A stretch of 64,000 nt of DNA from Methanocorpusculum parvum (GCA_002287215.1 LMVO01000023.1:35761-99760), one strand, 5' to 3'. Shown: positions 1 to 9,262, counted from the stretch's first letter. A program made the numbers and translations. The notes: a model not told the origin generated them from the letters alone.

Positions 1-467
1 GAACCGACACGCGTTATCAGAAGATTGTTCAGACCAAACGTCCCGAGACCCGCGATCTCCGCGACGTGCCGCTGCGACCAGCAGCTCATCAGAATCTGTT
101 TGTCCAGATGGACGGCGCTCTCTGGATATGCCGTCCGATATCCGCGGTCCCGGAGGTAATCAATCAGAGAGGTGTTTAAGGAGGCGATCAGCCGATTCGT
201 CTCGACATAACACTCGGCCCACCGCTTCGAGGCGTGCCGCCCGGACACATTCGAGAGGGCGACCTCCTTTTGAAACGGCAAAAAATAGGAAATGACGACC
301 GTCGGGTCCGTAAGGATCTCGGCCGGCATCAGATGTCCCGGCATCACGGTGGTTTTCAAACCGGGAAACATCGGAGAATCACAGTCGGCAAAACCGACCA
401 GCGGTTTTCGCAAGTAGGAAGCGTCTTTCACATACTTTTCGATGAAGGCTGTGATCTCCTCCCGCAT
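1..467 (-). CDS. QueG-like iron-sulfur protein, 3' part cut by window edge
   Basis: The first 155 residues are visible; the gene runs off the left edge. The last visible stretch (H-V-A-E-I-A-G-L-G-T-F-G-L-N-N) matches the part of epoxyqueuosine-reductase-like (QueG/COG1600-type) proteins that lies just before the 4Fe-4S cysteine clusters, which would lie outside the window. In methanogens this family is usually called a 4Fe-4S or ferredoxin-like protein, and its role is not settled because archaea do not make queuosine. The ATG at 465-467 follows an AAGGAG-type ribosome site inside the 3' end of apgM, and the 4-nt gap to the apgM stop suggests co-transcription with it. A more distant cobalamin- or Fe-S-dependent reductase is possible. 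Confidence 0.75.
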   Translation of the reverse strand, partial: MREEITAFIEKYVKDASYLRKPLVGFADCDSPMFPGLKTTVMPGHLMPAEILTDPTVVISYFLPFQKEVALSNVSGRHASKRWAECYVETNRLIASLNTSLIDYLRDRGYRTAYPESAVHLDKQILMSCWSQRHVAEIAGLGTFGLNNLLITRVG

Positions 468-471
468 CCGT

Positions 472-1635
472 CTACTCCTTGAAGACCATGTCCAGAAGAT
501 CGACTGCCTGGACGAGCCCATAGGAACCCTTCGCCTGCACCTCTTTTTCGGTGTAGACCGAGACCTCATCCGGTTCGCCGAGTCCGCGGATCGCAAACGG
601 GACCGGGTCATTTGTGTGGGTCTTCTTCGCGATCGGGGTCGGGTGATCGGGCATCAGCATGATGCAGCCGTCGAAGTTGTCGAGGATATAGCCGACGGCT
701 TTATCCAGATTTTCGATTGCTTTGATCTTCTCTTCAAGACTTCCGAGGTGACCTGCCTCATCGGTTGCCTCGACATGCATATACACGAAGTCCGCATCGC
801 CGTTCGCGGTCTCGACTGCCGCCTGAGCTTTCCCAAGGAAGTTCGTGTCGAGATAGCCGGTCGCTCCGGGGACCTTGACGACTTCCATGCCGGCGCACTT
901 CGCAAGACCGAACAGCAGATCGACTGCCGAGATGACCGCTCCCTTCTTATGATATTTTTCAGAGAAGGCCGGCATCGCAGGCTTCGACCCTCCGCTCCAC
1001 GGCCAGATCGTCGTCGCAGGGTTTTTCCCTGCAGCGATGCGCTTTTTATTTACCGGGTGGTTCTCGAACACATCGGAGGCCCGCACGATATAGTTCATCA
1101 GACGCTCGGCATCCTCTCCTTTCGGGAGGTAGTCGTTGATGACCTCGCCGACGATGTCGTGGGGAGCGGTCGTTTCGGATCCTTTGCCGTTTGGAAGCAT
1201 CATGACATTTCTATAGGAGACACCCGAATACCAGCCGGCTTCAGGGATCTTCTCTTTGAGAGCCTCGAAAAGCTCTGCTCCCTCAGCGCTCGAGATATGG
1301 CCGGCCGCAAAATCCTTCATCTTCCCGTTCTCGACCGTGACCAGATTGCACCGGTAGGCGAGTTCCCCCTCTCTGAAAGGGATCCCCATGCTGAGCGCCT
1401 CGAGCGCTCCCCGTCCGGTGTAATATTTCAGCGGATCGTAGCCGAGGATCGACATGTTCGCAACGTCCGAACCCGGGGAGAGCGAGTCGTCCACGGTCTT
1501 GAGCATGCCGCATCTGCCTTCACGGGCGATCCGATCCATATTGGGTTTGTGTGCCGCTTCGAGCGGGGTCTTTCCCCCAAGCTCTTCAAGAGGCTCGTCA
1601 GCCGCACCGTCAGCAAGAATAAGGATATATTTCAT
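472..1635 (-). CDS. apgM: 2,3-bisphosphoglycerate-independent phosphoglycerate mutase (archaeal ApgM type)
   Basis: Interconverts 3- and 2-phosphoglycerate in the cytosol (glycolysis/gluconeogenesis), with bound divalent metals. The 387-residue product starts MKYILILADG, with the metal-binding Asp at residue 9. The presumed catalytic Ser is at residue 62 in the S-D-V-A-N-M-S segment, and metal ligands D-H-P-T-P and T-H lie near the C-terminus. These belong to the alkaline-phosphatase-superfamily archaeal iPGM, not the longer bacterial GpmI. An upstream in-frame TTG would add 20 residues, but the ATG at 1633-1635 follows a GGGAG-like site and matches the family start. Probably heads a two-gene unit with the QueG-like gene. 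Confidence 0.93.
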   Translation of the reverse strand: MKYILILADGAADEPLEELGGKTPLEAAHKPNMDRIAREGRCGMLKTVDDSLSPGSDVANMSILGYDPLKYYTGRGALEALSMGIPFREGELAYRCNLVTVENGKMKDFAAGHISSAEGAELFEALKEKIPEAGWYSGVSYRNVMMLPNGKGSETTAPHDIVGEVINDYLPKGEDAERLMNYIVRASDVFENHPVNKKRIAAGKNPATTIWPWSGGSKPAMPAFSEKYHKKGAVISAVDLLFGLAKCAGMEVVKVPGATGYLDTNFLGKAQAAVETANGDADFVYMHVEATDEAGHLGSLEEKIKAIENLDKAVGYILDNFDGCIMLMPDHPTPIAKKTHTNDPVPFAIRGLGEPDEVSVYTEKEVQAKGSYGLVQAVDLLDMVFKE

Positions 1636-1742
1636 GAAACTCTCCCTCATATATCCGGCGGGCATCGGAATAAATTGCATGGTTGCGACACACAAAGCCC
1701 GAATGCTAATTAGTGAGGCGGCTCCTATGTATTAAGAGACAT

Positions 1743-2618
1743 ATGGATATTCTGAAAGGGGCGTGCATGGCGGTCGCCGACAGTGTGCCGGGAGTTTCCG
1801 GCGGAACGATCGCGTTTTTACTTGGATTTTATGATAAGTTCATCTCTTCGGTGGACGATATGCTCACCGGGACGATGGAGAGAAGAAAGGCCGCGCTGCC
1901 GTTCCTGCTCAAACTCGCCGTCGGCTGGGCAGCTGCGTTTCTCATCTGCGCCGTGATCCTCGCAAATCTTTTTGATACCTATATTTATGAAATAAGTTCG
2001 CTTTTTATCGGTCTGACCGTATGCACCGTCCCGATCGTCGTGATGGAGGAGCGCTCGAGCCTGAAAAATCATTATCCGCATATCATCTTCACCGCGCTCG
2101 GCGTGGCGGTGGTTCCTCTGATGATGTACTTCAATCCGGTCTCCCGCGAAAGTTCGGTGGATCTGACGCAGATATCTCCTCAGCTTGCACTGTTTCTTTT
2201 TATTGCGGCGGTGTTAGCGGTCTCGGTGATGGTTCTTCCGGGGATATCAGGCTCGACGATGCTTCTGATTATGGGACTGTACGTCCCGCTGATCTCGGCT
2301 GTGAGTGCGGTCATCCATCTTGAGCTGGCGTATGTGCCGATGCTCGTCGTCTTCGGGCTCGGAATGATCACCGGGCTTGTGTTCATCGCAAAACTTCTGA
2401 GATACTGCCTCGAAAAATACCGTTCGCAGACGATCTATCTCAGTATCGGGCTTCTGATCGGCTCACTGTATGCGATCGTTCTCGGGGCGACCACGCTGGA
2501 TGTGCCAAGACCCCCGATGAGTTTTGAGACGTTCAGCATCCTGTTCTTTTTGCTTGGCGCCGGCATCCTTGCCCTCCTTCAGTATCTGAAGAAGAGAGCT
2601 GAGAAAAAAGCTGCGTAA
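1743..2618 (+). CDS. DUF368 membrane protein, likely polyprenyl-phosphate transporter
   Basis: Integral membrane protein of 291 residues with about eight hydrophobic segments. It has the two DUF368 signatures P-G-V-S-G-G (residues 16-21) and L-P-G-I-S-G-S in the second half, which look like an inverted internal repeat. Bacterial DUF368 proteins have been shown to recycle undecaprenyl phosphate across the membrane. In an archaeon the equivalent lipid would be dolichyl-type phosphate used for glycosylation, but that substrate is inferred. A GTG 30 nt upstream is in frame; the ATG at 1743 was chosen because the conserved N-terminus begins there. Convergent with the LysR gene, 6 nt apart. Confidence 0.85.
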   Translation: MDILKGACMAVADSVPGVSGGTIAFLLGFYDKFISSVDDMLTGTMERRKAALPFLLKLAVGWAAAFLICAVILANLFDTYIYEISSLFIGLTVCTVPIVVMEERSSLKNHYPHIIFTALGVAVVPLMMYFNPVSRESSVDLTQISPQLALFLFIAAVLAVSVMVLPGISGSTMLLIMGLYVPLISAVSAVIHLELAYVPMLVVFGLGMITGLVFIAKLLRYCLEKYRSQTIYLSIGLLIGSLYAIVLGATTLDVPRPPMSFETFSILFFLLGAGILALLQYLKKRAEKKAA

Positions 2619-2624
2619 AGTGGT

Positions 2625-3506
2625 TCAGATTCCCTGCGGATTTCTGTACTGCAGATACGAAAGGAACCTTTTGACAGCAGGCGAGACGGTATTTTTATCC
2701 CGGAATGCGATCCCGATATCGCGGAATGCCGGGACATCCAGTTCTTTTGCCGTGATGTCGTAGGGAATACGCGTTAATATCAGCTGCGGCAGGATACTGA
2801 TCCCAAGTCCGCTTTCGACCATCGACATTATGGCATAATCATCCCACGTCGTAAAATGCACGTCGGGCTTAAGGTCATACCGTTCAAAAATTTCCGAGAT
2901 TTCTGCTTTCCCCCCTTTTTCCAGAAGCATGAAAGGATATTTTTCCAGTTCTTTGATCGGAAAACGTTCACGAGCCGCCAGTGGGTGATCTTTTGGAAGA
3001 ATAACAAGCAGTTTGTCCTGTTCCAGAAAGATGGTTTCCAGATCCGAAGGTGCCGGCAGACGGAGAAATCCGCAGTCCACCCGGCCTTCGCGGATCCAGG
3101 TTTCGATCTCCGTGTAATCTCCCAAAAGCAGTTCGTAGTCGATGTTTGGATAATCTTTTTGAAATTCCTTGATGATATTGGGCAGCCAGTGGGTCGCCAC
3201 GCTGGAGAACGTTCCGATCCGAATAAGACCTGACTCCAGACCATGGAGTTCATTCACCTGAACCAGTAGATTTTGATACTCTTCCAAGACGCGTTTGGCA
3301 TGCGGCAGAAGTATCACCCCGTCTGAGGTCAGTCTGACTCCGGACCTTCCCCTCTGCAGGAGGGATACGTTCCATTCAATTTCCAGATCACGGATCATCC
3401 GGCTTATCCCTGACTGGGAGTATCCTAAGAGTTCTGCAGCTCTGGTAAAACTTCCGGACTCCACTGTTTTTGTAAATGCCTGGTATTTCAGAATATTTGT
3501 GTCCAT
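2625..3506 (-). CDS. LysR-family transcriptional regulator
   Basis: 293 residues with a winged helix-turn-helix at about residues 3-60 (S-G-S-F-T-R-A-A-E-L-L-G-Y-S-Q-S), followed by a two-lobed periplasmic-binding-protein-like effector domain (about 90-290), the classic LTTR layout and length. It is divergently transcribed from the EamA exporter at 3610 across a 103-bp gap holding an inverted repeat, the usual arrangement of an LTTR with its target. LTTRs are less common in archaea than in bacteria, so an old transfer is plausible. The ligand cannot be read from the sequence. Confidence 0.93.
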   Translation of the reverse strand: MDTNILKYQAFTKTVESGSFTRAAELLGYSQSGISRMIRDLEIEWNVSLLQRGRSGVRLTSDGVILLPHAKRVLEEYQNLLVQVNELHGLESGLIRIGTFSSVATHWLPNIIKEFQKDYPNIDYELLLGDYTEIETWIREGRVDCGFLRLPAPSDLETIFLEQDKLLVILPKDHPLAARERFPIKELEKYPFMLLEKGGKAEISEIFERYDLKPDVHFTTWDDYAIMSMVESGLGISILPQLILTRIPYDITAKELDVPAFRDIGIAFRDKNTVSPAVKRFLSYLQYRNPQGI

Positions 3507-3553
3507 CGTCAGATTCCTTTAACCATCTGTTTTTGTCATGCTAATCATAATAA

Positions 3554-3582
3554 ATATTTGGTAATATCATCATTTCAAATAT
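3554..3582. promoter_or_regulatory. Candidate LysR operator in divergent promoter
   Basis: A perfect 7-bp inverted repeat, ATATTTG (3554-3560) and CAAATAT (3576-3582), is separated by 15 bp of AT-rich sequence between the divergent LysR and EamA starts. LTTR sites are usually interrupted AT-rich dyads, so this is the natural operator candidate. It also overlaps TATA-like AT runs, so the dyad could be chance in AT-rich DNA. Confidence 0.4.
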
Positions 3583-3609
3583 CCATAGAACCATATCTGT
3601 AAAGACGGC

Positions 3610-4482
3610 ATGAACGGGGATTTTATAAAATATACTGCAGCACTGCTTTTATTTGGTTCAAACGGGGTCGTTGCAGCCAGCATTGCCCTTTCGAGTTATG
3701 AGATCGTCTTTTTACGGACGCTTATCGGGAGTATTCTGCTGATCGGGCTGTTTCTCATCCTGCATGGAAAACTCACCGTTTTTAACCATATGCGTCAGTT
3801 TGCCTATCTTGCCGTCTCCGGAATAGCGATGGGAGCCGGGTGGATGTTCCTGTATGAAGCCTATCAGCAGATAGGAGTCAGTCTTTCCTCTCTGGTATAT
3901 TACTGCGGACCGGTGATCGTAATGGTGCTTGCTCCGCTGTTGTTCCGCGAAAAGCTGACACGGCAGAAGACAGCCGGATTTTTTGCCGTTCTTCTTGGCA
4001 TCATTCTGGTGAATGGTCAGGCTCTTTTTGCCGGCACGATCAGTTTCGGTTTATTCTGCGGTGCTATGTCGGCTGTTATGTATGCGGTGATGGTGATTTT
4101 TACGAAGAAGGCGACGCACATCACAGGTCTGGAAAATTCGATGGTGCAGCTGTTCATCAGTTTTCTGACGGTTGCCGTTTTTACCGGGATAGTCAAAGGG
4201 TTTGCATTTGAGATCGCAGGAGAAGACATCCTGCCGATCCTGTTTCTCGGCGCGGTCAATACAGGCATAGGATGTTATCTGTATTTTTCTTCTATCGGCC
4301 GGCTGGATGTCCAGACAGTGGCAATCTGCGGCTATCTCGAGCCATTGTCAGCGGTAGTTTTTTCCGTCCTGCTTCTTGGCGAGGTGCTGTTTCCGATGCA
4401 GATCTTCGGTGCGGTGCTTCTTCTCGGAGGTGCGGTTTTGGGAGAGATGTCGGGGTCTTCGGGCAGAGGAGAGAAGGTCTGA
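3610..4482 (+). CDS. EamA/DMT-family transporter
   Basis: Ten hydrophobic segments in 290 residues form two EamA repeats (about residues 5-135 and 145-282), the drug/metabolite transporter fold. Members export amino acids, metabolites or toxic compounds; the substrate here is unknown. It is transcribed away from the LysR gene, which probably controls it. Stop codon at 4480-4482, followed by a 135-bp gap before pyrB. Confidence 0.9.
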   Translation: MNGDFIKYTAALLLFGSNGVVAASIALSSYEIVFLRTLIGSILLIGLFLILHGKLTVFNHMRQFAYLAVSGIAMGAGWMFLYEAYQQIGVSLSSLVYYCGPVIVMVLAPLLFREKLTRQKTAGFFAVLLGIILVNGQALFAGTISFGLFCGAMSAVMYAVMVIFTKKATHITGLENSMVQLFISFLTVAVFTGIVKGFAFEIAGEDILPILFLGAVNTGIGCYLYFSSIGRLDVQTVAICGYLEPLSAVVFSVLLLGEVLFPMQIFGAVLLLGGAVLGEMSGSSGRGEKV

Positions 4483-4617
4483 GGTCGTCGTCTATGATCA
4501 ACTCCTGCCGTTTGCCTCATCTCTTCACCCGCTACGCCCTGCCCTTTCTGATTTTCCGCGGGTTATTTATCCCGGGCAGTCCAACTATTGAACACTGAAA
4601 ACTTCCGGGCACCATTC

Positions 4618-5529
4618 ATGACACACGAACAAAAAAACATCCTATCTGTACGGGATATGGAACGTGAAGAAATAGACAAACTCCTCTGTTCTGCAGCAGC
4701 CTTCGACCGCGGGAACTATACCGGCCGCGAACTCGACGGCAAACTCCTCGCCGTCCTCTTTTTCGAACCAAGCACCCGGACCCGCATGTCCTTCTCCGCT
4801 GCAATGATGCGGCTTGGCGGCAAGATCCTCAACCTCGGCAGTGTCGAAGCCACCTCCATCACCAAAGGTGAGACCCTTTCTGACACGATACGCGTCATCT
4901 CCGGATACTGCGATGCGATCGTCCTGCGTCACCCCAAAGAAGGCGCCGCCCGTCTTGCAAGCGAAGTCGCCTCGGTCCCTGTTATCAACGGAGGCGACGG
5001 CGCCGGCCAGCACCCGTCCCAGACCCTGCTCGACCTGTTCACCATCCGCGAATCCATGCGGATCGAAAACATCGACGTCGGCCTGCAGGGAGATCTCAGA
5101 TACGGAAGGACCGTCCACTCCCTCGCCTTTGCCCTCGCCAAATACAATAATGTCCGTATCCATACCATAGCTCCCGACGGACTCGATTTTCCGCGATATA
5201 TCAAAGAAGACCTGCTGGATGCCGGTATAGAACTCATCGGCCATGACAATATAGAAGAGGCAGTTTCCGAGCTCGACGTGCTGTATGTGACCCGCCTCCA
5301 GCGCGAGCGGTTCCCTGACCCGGTCGCTTTTGCAAACTATGCATCCACCTACCGGATCACTCCCGAACTCCTGGAACTTGCCAAACCCGGCATGATCGTT
5401 CTTCATCCTCTCCCCCGCGTCGACGAGATCGATCCGGCAGTCGACGCTCTCCCGTGCGCCAAATACTTCGAACAGGCGCACAACGGCGTTCCTATCAGAA
5501 TGGCCATGCTGAGCGAGGTGATGAACTGA
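4618..5529 (+). CDS. pyrB: Aspartate carbamoyltransferase, catalytic chain
   Basis: Condenses carbamoyl phosphate with aspartate, the committed step of pyrimidine synthesis, in the cytosol. The carbamoyl-phosphate motif S-T-R-T-R is at residues 52-56, followed by H-P-S-Q-T-L-L-D and H-P-L-P-R-V-D-E-I, at a normal length of 303 residues. The track-length start at 4588 is a TTG; the ATG at 4618 (MTHEQK) fits the family and lies about 55 bp after a TTATTTAT TATA-like element. It overlaps the regulatory-chain gene pyrI in a TGATG junction, so the two are co-translated. Confidence 0.97.
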   Translation: MTHEQKNILSVRDMEREEIDKLLCSAAAFDRGNYTGRELDGKLLAVLFFEPSTRTRMSFSAAMMRLGGKILNLGSVEATSITKGETLSDTIRVISGYCDAIVLRHPKEGAARLASEVASVPVINGGDGAGQHPSQTLLDLFTIRESMRIENIDVGLQGDLRYGRTVHSLAFALAKYNNVRIHTIAPDGLDFPRYIKEDLLDAGIELIGHDNIEEAVSELDVLYVTRLQRERFPDPVAFANYASTYRITPELLELAKPGMIVLHPLPRVDEIDPAVDALPCAKYFEQAHNGVPIRMAMLSEVMN

Positions 5530-5996
5530 TGGTGCGCACTATCTCAGACGGGATCGTCATCTCGCCGATCAAAAACGGCACTGTCATCGACCACATCACC
5601 CCGGGAGAAGGGCTGACCGTTCTCCGGATCCTCGGGATCCGCGACGGAACGAACGTCACCGTCATCGTCGCATCCAATGTTCCCAGTTCACGCGGCGGGC
5701 GAAAGGACATGGTCAAGATCGAAAACCGCGAACTCCTCAAAGATGAAGTGGATAAAATCGCTCTCGTCGCCCCGGACGCGACCATCAGTATCATCAGAAA
5801 CTTCAAAGTCTCGGTGAAAAAAACCGTTGAGGTCCCAAAAAAGATCATCGGCGTCATCAAATGCCCAAATCCGAACTGTATCACCAACACAAAAGAGCCG
5901 GTCCAGAGCCGCTTCGTCGTGCACCCGCGGGGATTCCGCTGTCAGTACTGCGATTCTCTCATCTCCTGCGAGATGGACATCGGCGATTATATCTGA
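5529..5996 (+). CDS. pyrI: Aspartate carbamoyltransferase, regulatory chain
   Basis: Binds nucleotide effectors and holds catalytic trimers together in the ATCase holoenzyme. The 155-residue product has the N-terminal allosteric domain and a C-terminal zinc domain with four cysteines at residues 112, 117, 138 and 141 (C-P-N-P-N-C and C-Q-Y-C), as in archaeal and enterobacterial PyrI. Its ATG shares the A of the pyrB stop (TGATG). The last 10 bp overlap the convergent trm1 gene. Confidence 0.97.
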   Translation: MVRTISDGIVISPIKNGTVIDHITPGEGLTVLRILGIRDGTNVTVIVASNVPSSRGGRKDMVKIENRELLKDEVDKIALVAPDATISIIRNFKVSVKKTVEVPKKIIGVIKCPNPNCITNTKEPVQSRFVVHPRGFRCQYCDSLISCEMDIGDYI

Positions 5997-7126
5997 AGAT
6001 TTTCTTTATTCCAGAGACGGATCATCTCTTCTATGACATGAAGAGGCGCCGTCGTTTTTATCCCGGTATCGCAGAAATGCGTGCGGGTCGTGTAGTATCC
6101 TGCGTCATTTAAGCTCGCGATCAGTTCTTCCATATTCGGCGGCGAGACCTTCATGTTCCGGGAAACGATGTGATAATCATAGTATGTGCATGTTTCCGGC
6201 TCTGCGAGGAGATATGTCAGCAGCTTTTCCATCTGTCTTTTTTTGCCGAACTGCAGTTCGGGCAGGATTTCCTGCATTTCGGCAAGGACCTCCTTTTCCT
6301 GCAGAGGCCCCATCCACAAGGGACCTACAGGTATGGTCTCGACGCCGCAGTGGGGGCAGATATGCGTTTTCGGGAGAAGACTCCCCTTCTGCTCGGCACG
6401 GTAGAGACACTTCGGGCACTGCATCACAAATCCCATCTGACCGATCGTTTCATCGGCGGCCGTGACTTTGCCTATGACCCGAACATGCGAGCGGAAGTAG
6501 TGGGACTTCGCAAAACTCAGGATCGGCTTCATGCCGCGGTCGTATTTCACAAGTTCCCGGGCCATCGCCCCCATCATCATCCTAAGACCCACTTCCGCAT
6601 GATACTCGGTGTTTCTCGGCGTCGCAAAATATCTGCGGCAGCCTGCCTTGAAATGCGCTCCGCAGAGAGGGGCCGTGTCCGTCGCCGTGACAAAGAGAAA
6701 ATGTTTTGCGGCCCGTGAAGCTGCATCGAGAAAAGGTACCGGCGTGCCGAACGGATCGAGATCGATCGAATCGAACCGGGCCGTGCACATCAGCCGGTTC
6801 GCATCATCGCAGGTCACGCTGATATCGCCGCCCAGTTTCTCCGCATTCGCCCGGATTATCCTGACCGCCTGCTCGTCCCGGTCATTGATCGTGACCGGTA
6901 TTTTTGCCTCGTTGGCGATCCGAAGGCCGCGAACGCCCGTTGCCGCCATCGCGTCCAGATAATCAGCCGGCTGTATGATCTTCGTGAGGAGTACCGTCAT
7001 ATCGCGGTTGAACTCCATTTTGGTGTTGTAAAAGACCGGAGCCGAGCCCGGCGGAAACTGAGTGTTTTCGTCCTGGACCGGGGCGGTAAAAGTCGTGCTC
7101 CCTTCCGTGATCTCCCTGCATTCCAT
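5987..7126 (-). CDS. trm1: tRNA (guanine26-N2)-dimethyltransferase Trm1
   Basis: Methylates G26 of tRNA using S-adenosylmethionine. The 379-residue product has the SAM-binding segment D-A-M-A-A-T-G-V-R-G, the catalytic D-L-D-P-F-G-T-P, and a C-terminal zinc ribbon (C-P-K-C and C-P-H-C). An upstream in-frame TTG at 7138 exists, but the ATG at 7126 (MECREI) is preferred. tRNA-Arg lies just upstream on the same strand. The 3' end overlaps pyrI by 10 bp. Confidence 0.95.
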   Translation of the reverse strand: MECREITEGSTTFTAPVQDENTQFPPGSAPVFYNTKMEFNRDMTVLLTKIIQPADYLDAMAATGVRGLRIANEAKIPVTINDRDEQAVRIIRANAEKLGGDISVTCDDANRLMCTARFDSIDLDPFGTPVPFLDAASRAAKHFLFVTATDTAPLCGAHFKAGCRRYFATPRNTEYHAEVGLRMMMGAMARELVKYDRGMKPILSFAKSHYFRSHVRVIGKVTAADETIGQMGFVMQCPKCLYRAEQKGSLLPKTHICPHCGVETIPVGPLWMGPLQEKEVLAEMQEILPELQFGKKRQMEKLLTYLLAEPETCTYYDYHIVSRNMKVSPPNMEELIASLNDAGYYTTRTHFCDTGIKTTAPLHVIEEMIRLWNKENLQI

Positions 7127-7148
7127 GATTGACCCCAAAAAATGTAAA

Positions 7149-7223
7149 CGGGCATGTAGGGATTCGAACCCTAGATATTCAGCTTAGGAGGCTGACGCCA
7201 TATCCTGGCTTGGCTACATGCCC
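7149..7223 (-). tRNA. tRNA-Arg (anticodon CCT)
   Basis: On the minus strand it folds into a full cloverleaf: acceptor GGGCATG/CATGCCC, D stem GCCA/TGGC, anticodon stem TCAGC/GCTGA around loop CTCCTAA (anticodon CCT), five-nt variable loop, and T stem TAGGG/CCCTA with TTCGAAT. The discriminator is G. CCA is not encoded, and no intron is seen. Confidence 0.95.
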
Positions 7224-7292
7224 TGATTCTCATAATTATTCGGGCTTCACGGGGATATCTTTTTCGAAGCGGCACACCCACAAATACGATAC

Positions 7293-8141
7293 ATGAGTCT
7301 GGCTGGGTATGGAAAGATCATCCGTCCGATGAACGCGGGCGTCTCGGGTATCACCGCAGGCATCGCCTACTTTATCGCTAGCGGCACGCAGCCGCTTTTT
7401 GCGGCGCTGCTGTTTTTTATCGTGCTTGTGATCTGCGGTGCAGGAAACGTACTGAACGACGTGTTTGATAAAGAGATCGACAAAGTGAACCGGCCGGATC
7501 GTCCGATCCCGTCGGGAGCGGTCACGCCGCGGGGCGCCGTTGTATGGGCAGGTTTCCTCTTTGGTGTGGGGATCATCGCCGGCTGTTTCACGAACTTCTG
7601 GTGTCTTGGTATCGCTCTGGTGAATACGACCCTATTGGTCATCTATGCGGCGAAGTTCAAGGGTATCCCTCTGCTGGGCAATCTGAGCGTAGCCTATCTT
7701 TCGGGGAGCATCTTCCTCTTCGGCGGGTTTCTGGTCGGGCCGGAGTCCTTCCTCGTGATGCTGCCTCTGTTTGCCATCACGTTCTTCGGGACGCTCGCAC
7801 GCGAACTGCTCAAGGATGCCGAGGACATCGAGGGGGATCGGATCGGCGGGGCACGGACCCTTCCGATGCGGATCGGGGTCCGGGGAACCGCAGTCCTCGC
7901 TGTGATTTTTGTTCTGTGCGCCGTGCTCTTCAGCTTTGTTCCGTTCCTGACCTGGGGGATCGTCTATCTGGTGCTGATCGGCGTCGTGGATGCGTTCATC
8001 ATTCTGGTGACGATCCGGGCGCTGGGATTTACGCGGCCCGACGAACTTTCTGCTTCGAACTGCACGGCGTATCTGAAGTACGGGATGTTTGCGGCCCTCT
8101 TTGTGTTTCTGCTGATGGAAATCTCTGCGGTTTTCCTGTGA
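7293..8141 (+). CDS. UbiA-family prenyltransferase, probable digeranylgeranylglyceryl phosphate synthase
   Basis: 282-residue polytopic enzyme with the two aspartate-rich motifs of the UbiA superfamily: N-D-V-F-D-K-E-I-D starting at residue 55, and D-A-E-D-I-E-G-D around residue 176. In archaea the gene of this size with [10 protein letters not shown] after the first motif is normally the second geranylgeranyl transferase of membrane ether-lipid synthesis. It would use GGPP made by the IdsA at 41605-42573. Another UbiA paralogue role cannot be excluded without comparison. Confidence 0.82.
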   Translation: MSLAGYGKIIRPMNAGVSGITAGIAYFIASGTQPLFAALLFFIVLVICGAGNVLNDVFDKEIDKVNRPDRPIPSGAVTPRGAVVWAGFLFGVGIIAGCFTNFWCLGIALVNTTLLVIYAAKFKGIPLLGNLSVAYLSGSIFLFGGFLVGPESFLVMLPLFAITFFGTLARELLKDAEDIEGDRIGGARTLPMRIGVRGTAVLAVIFVLCAVLFSFVPFLTWGIVYLVLIGVVDAFIILVTIRALGFTRPDELSASNCTAYLKYGMFAALFVFLLMEISAVFL

Positions 8142-8210
8142 AGAGCCTGATAATTCAGAACATATTAATATCCGTGAGGTTGAAGGATTAATAAGCATAC
8201 TTGGGGTAGC

Positions 8211-8621
8211 ATGAAAGTATTAGTAAAAGATAATCTGCACATGGCGGAGGCAGGATCCTACTTCCGGGGCTCTGTACTGATCGAGGGAGACTTTCTTGTT
8301 CCGCCCCGGACGTACTTCTGGCGTGATCTTGTGGTTACCGGAAAACTCTTTTTGTGCCCCGAGTCCCACGTTGCCGGGAATGTGACCTGTAATGGTGCGG
8401 TCGTCTGCCGTGATTCGGTGATCGAGGGGGAGCTGAACGCGGGAACGGAGCAGCTGACTGTGTGTGATAATGCAAAAGTCCGGGTGATCCGGTCGGACGG
8501 GAACGTTCTGCTTCGGCCGGGCGTCATTTCCGCCGAGGTGAGGGGGGTCAATATTTTAGTGATGGGCAAGATCCAGTGCGGGAAGCTGATGGGCAAAAAC
8601 ACCCGCGTTGTTACCAACTAA
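8211..8621 (+). CDS. Small beta-helix protein, bactofilin-like repeats
   Basis: The 136-residue product consists of short hydrophobic-polar strands with a repeat period of about 17-20 residues (G-S-V-L-I-E-G-D, L-V-V-T-G-K-L-F, V-A-G-N-V-T-C-N-G), the look of a right-handed beta-helix such as bactofilins or other polymer-forming proteins. No catalytic motif, signal peptide or membrane segment is seen. It follows the prenyltransferase by 69 bp and precedes the iron-sulfur flavoprotein by 39 bp on the same strand. Assignment to a named family is not secure. Confidence 0.7.
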   Translation: MKVLVKDNLHMAEAGSYFRGSVLIEGDFLVPPRTYFWRDLVVTGKLFLCPESHVAGNVTCNGAVVCRDSVIEGELNAGTEQLTVCDNAKVRVIRSDGNVLLRPGVISAEVRGVNILVMGKIQCGKLMGKNTRVVTN

Positions 8622-8660
8622 CATCCATCTTTTTTTACTTCTACCGTATAAGTATTAGGT

Positions 8661-9230
8661 ATGACAGATGTCGTTTTGATCTCCGGAAGCCCGCGGGCGA
8701 AAGGAAACACCGAGCATGCACTGAATGTATGCAAGGACGCGATCGAGAAGAGGGGGCTCTCGGCAAAGATCATCTCGCTTCGGGGAAATCCGATCCAGGG
8801 TTGTATCGCCTGCGGTGAGTGTAAGAAAAACGGAAAATGCAGTTTGAAAGACGGACTGAATGATATGCTGGATGATATCAAGGCGGCAGACGGGTTTATC
8901 ATCGGCGCCCCGGTCTACTTTGGAACGGCCAGAGGGGATGTGATGAACTTAATCCAGCGTGTTTCGATGATCGCCCGGTCGAACGGGAACTGGCTTTCAG
9001 GGAAAGTCGGCGGTCCGGTGGTCGTGGCACGACGCGGGGGTCTGACCTCGACGCTGCAGGAGATGCTGATGTCCTTTTTCATTTCGGATATGATCGTCTG
9101 CGGTTCAACTTACTGGAACATCGCGTTCGGCCATGGACCGGGCGATGTCGCAAATGATGCAGAGGGCATGGCGACGCTGGAGAAGTTCGGCGATAATGTG
9201 GCGGGACTCATCCTGCAGCTGAGAAAATAA
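8661..9230 (+). CDS. Iron-sulfur flavoprotein (Isf family)
   Basis: Flavodoxin-fold protein of 189 residues. The FMN phosphate loop is at residues 9-17 (G-S-P-R-A-K-G-N-T). A compact cluster motif follows, with cysteines at 48, 51, 54 and 60 (C-x2-C-x2-C-x5-C), the hallmark of Isf proteins that carry FMN and a 4Fe-4S cluster and pass electrons from ferredoxin, often to O2 or peroxide. G-A-P-V-Y-F-G-T contacts flavin in this fold. The 3' end abuts a palindromic repeat element. Confidence 0.88.
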   Translation: MTDVVLISGSPRAKGNTEHALNVCKDAIEKRGLSAKIISLRGNPIQGCIACGECKKNGKCSLKDGLNDMLDDIKAADGFIIGAPVYFGTARGDVMNLIQRVSMIARSNGNWLSGKVGGPVVVARRGGLTSTLQEMLMSFFISDMIVCGSTYWNIAFGHGPGDVANDAEGMATLEKFGDNVAGLILQLRK

Positions 9231-9262
9231 TTCAGAGAATATCTACTAACCCTTTTTTTCAA

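Noticed and set aside
472..1713. Long plus-strand open frame (423 codons) opposite apgM
   Set aside because: It is the antisense shadow of apgM; the minus frame has clear phosphoglycerate mutase motifs.
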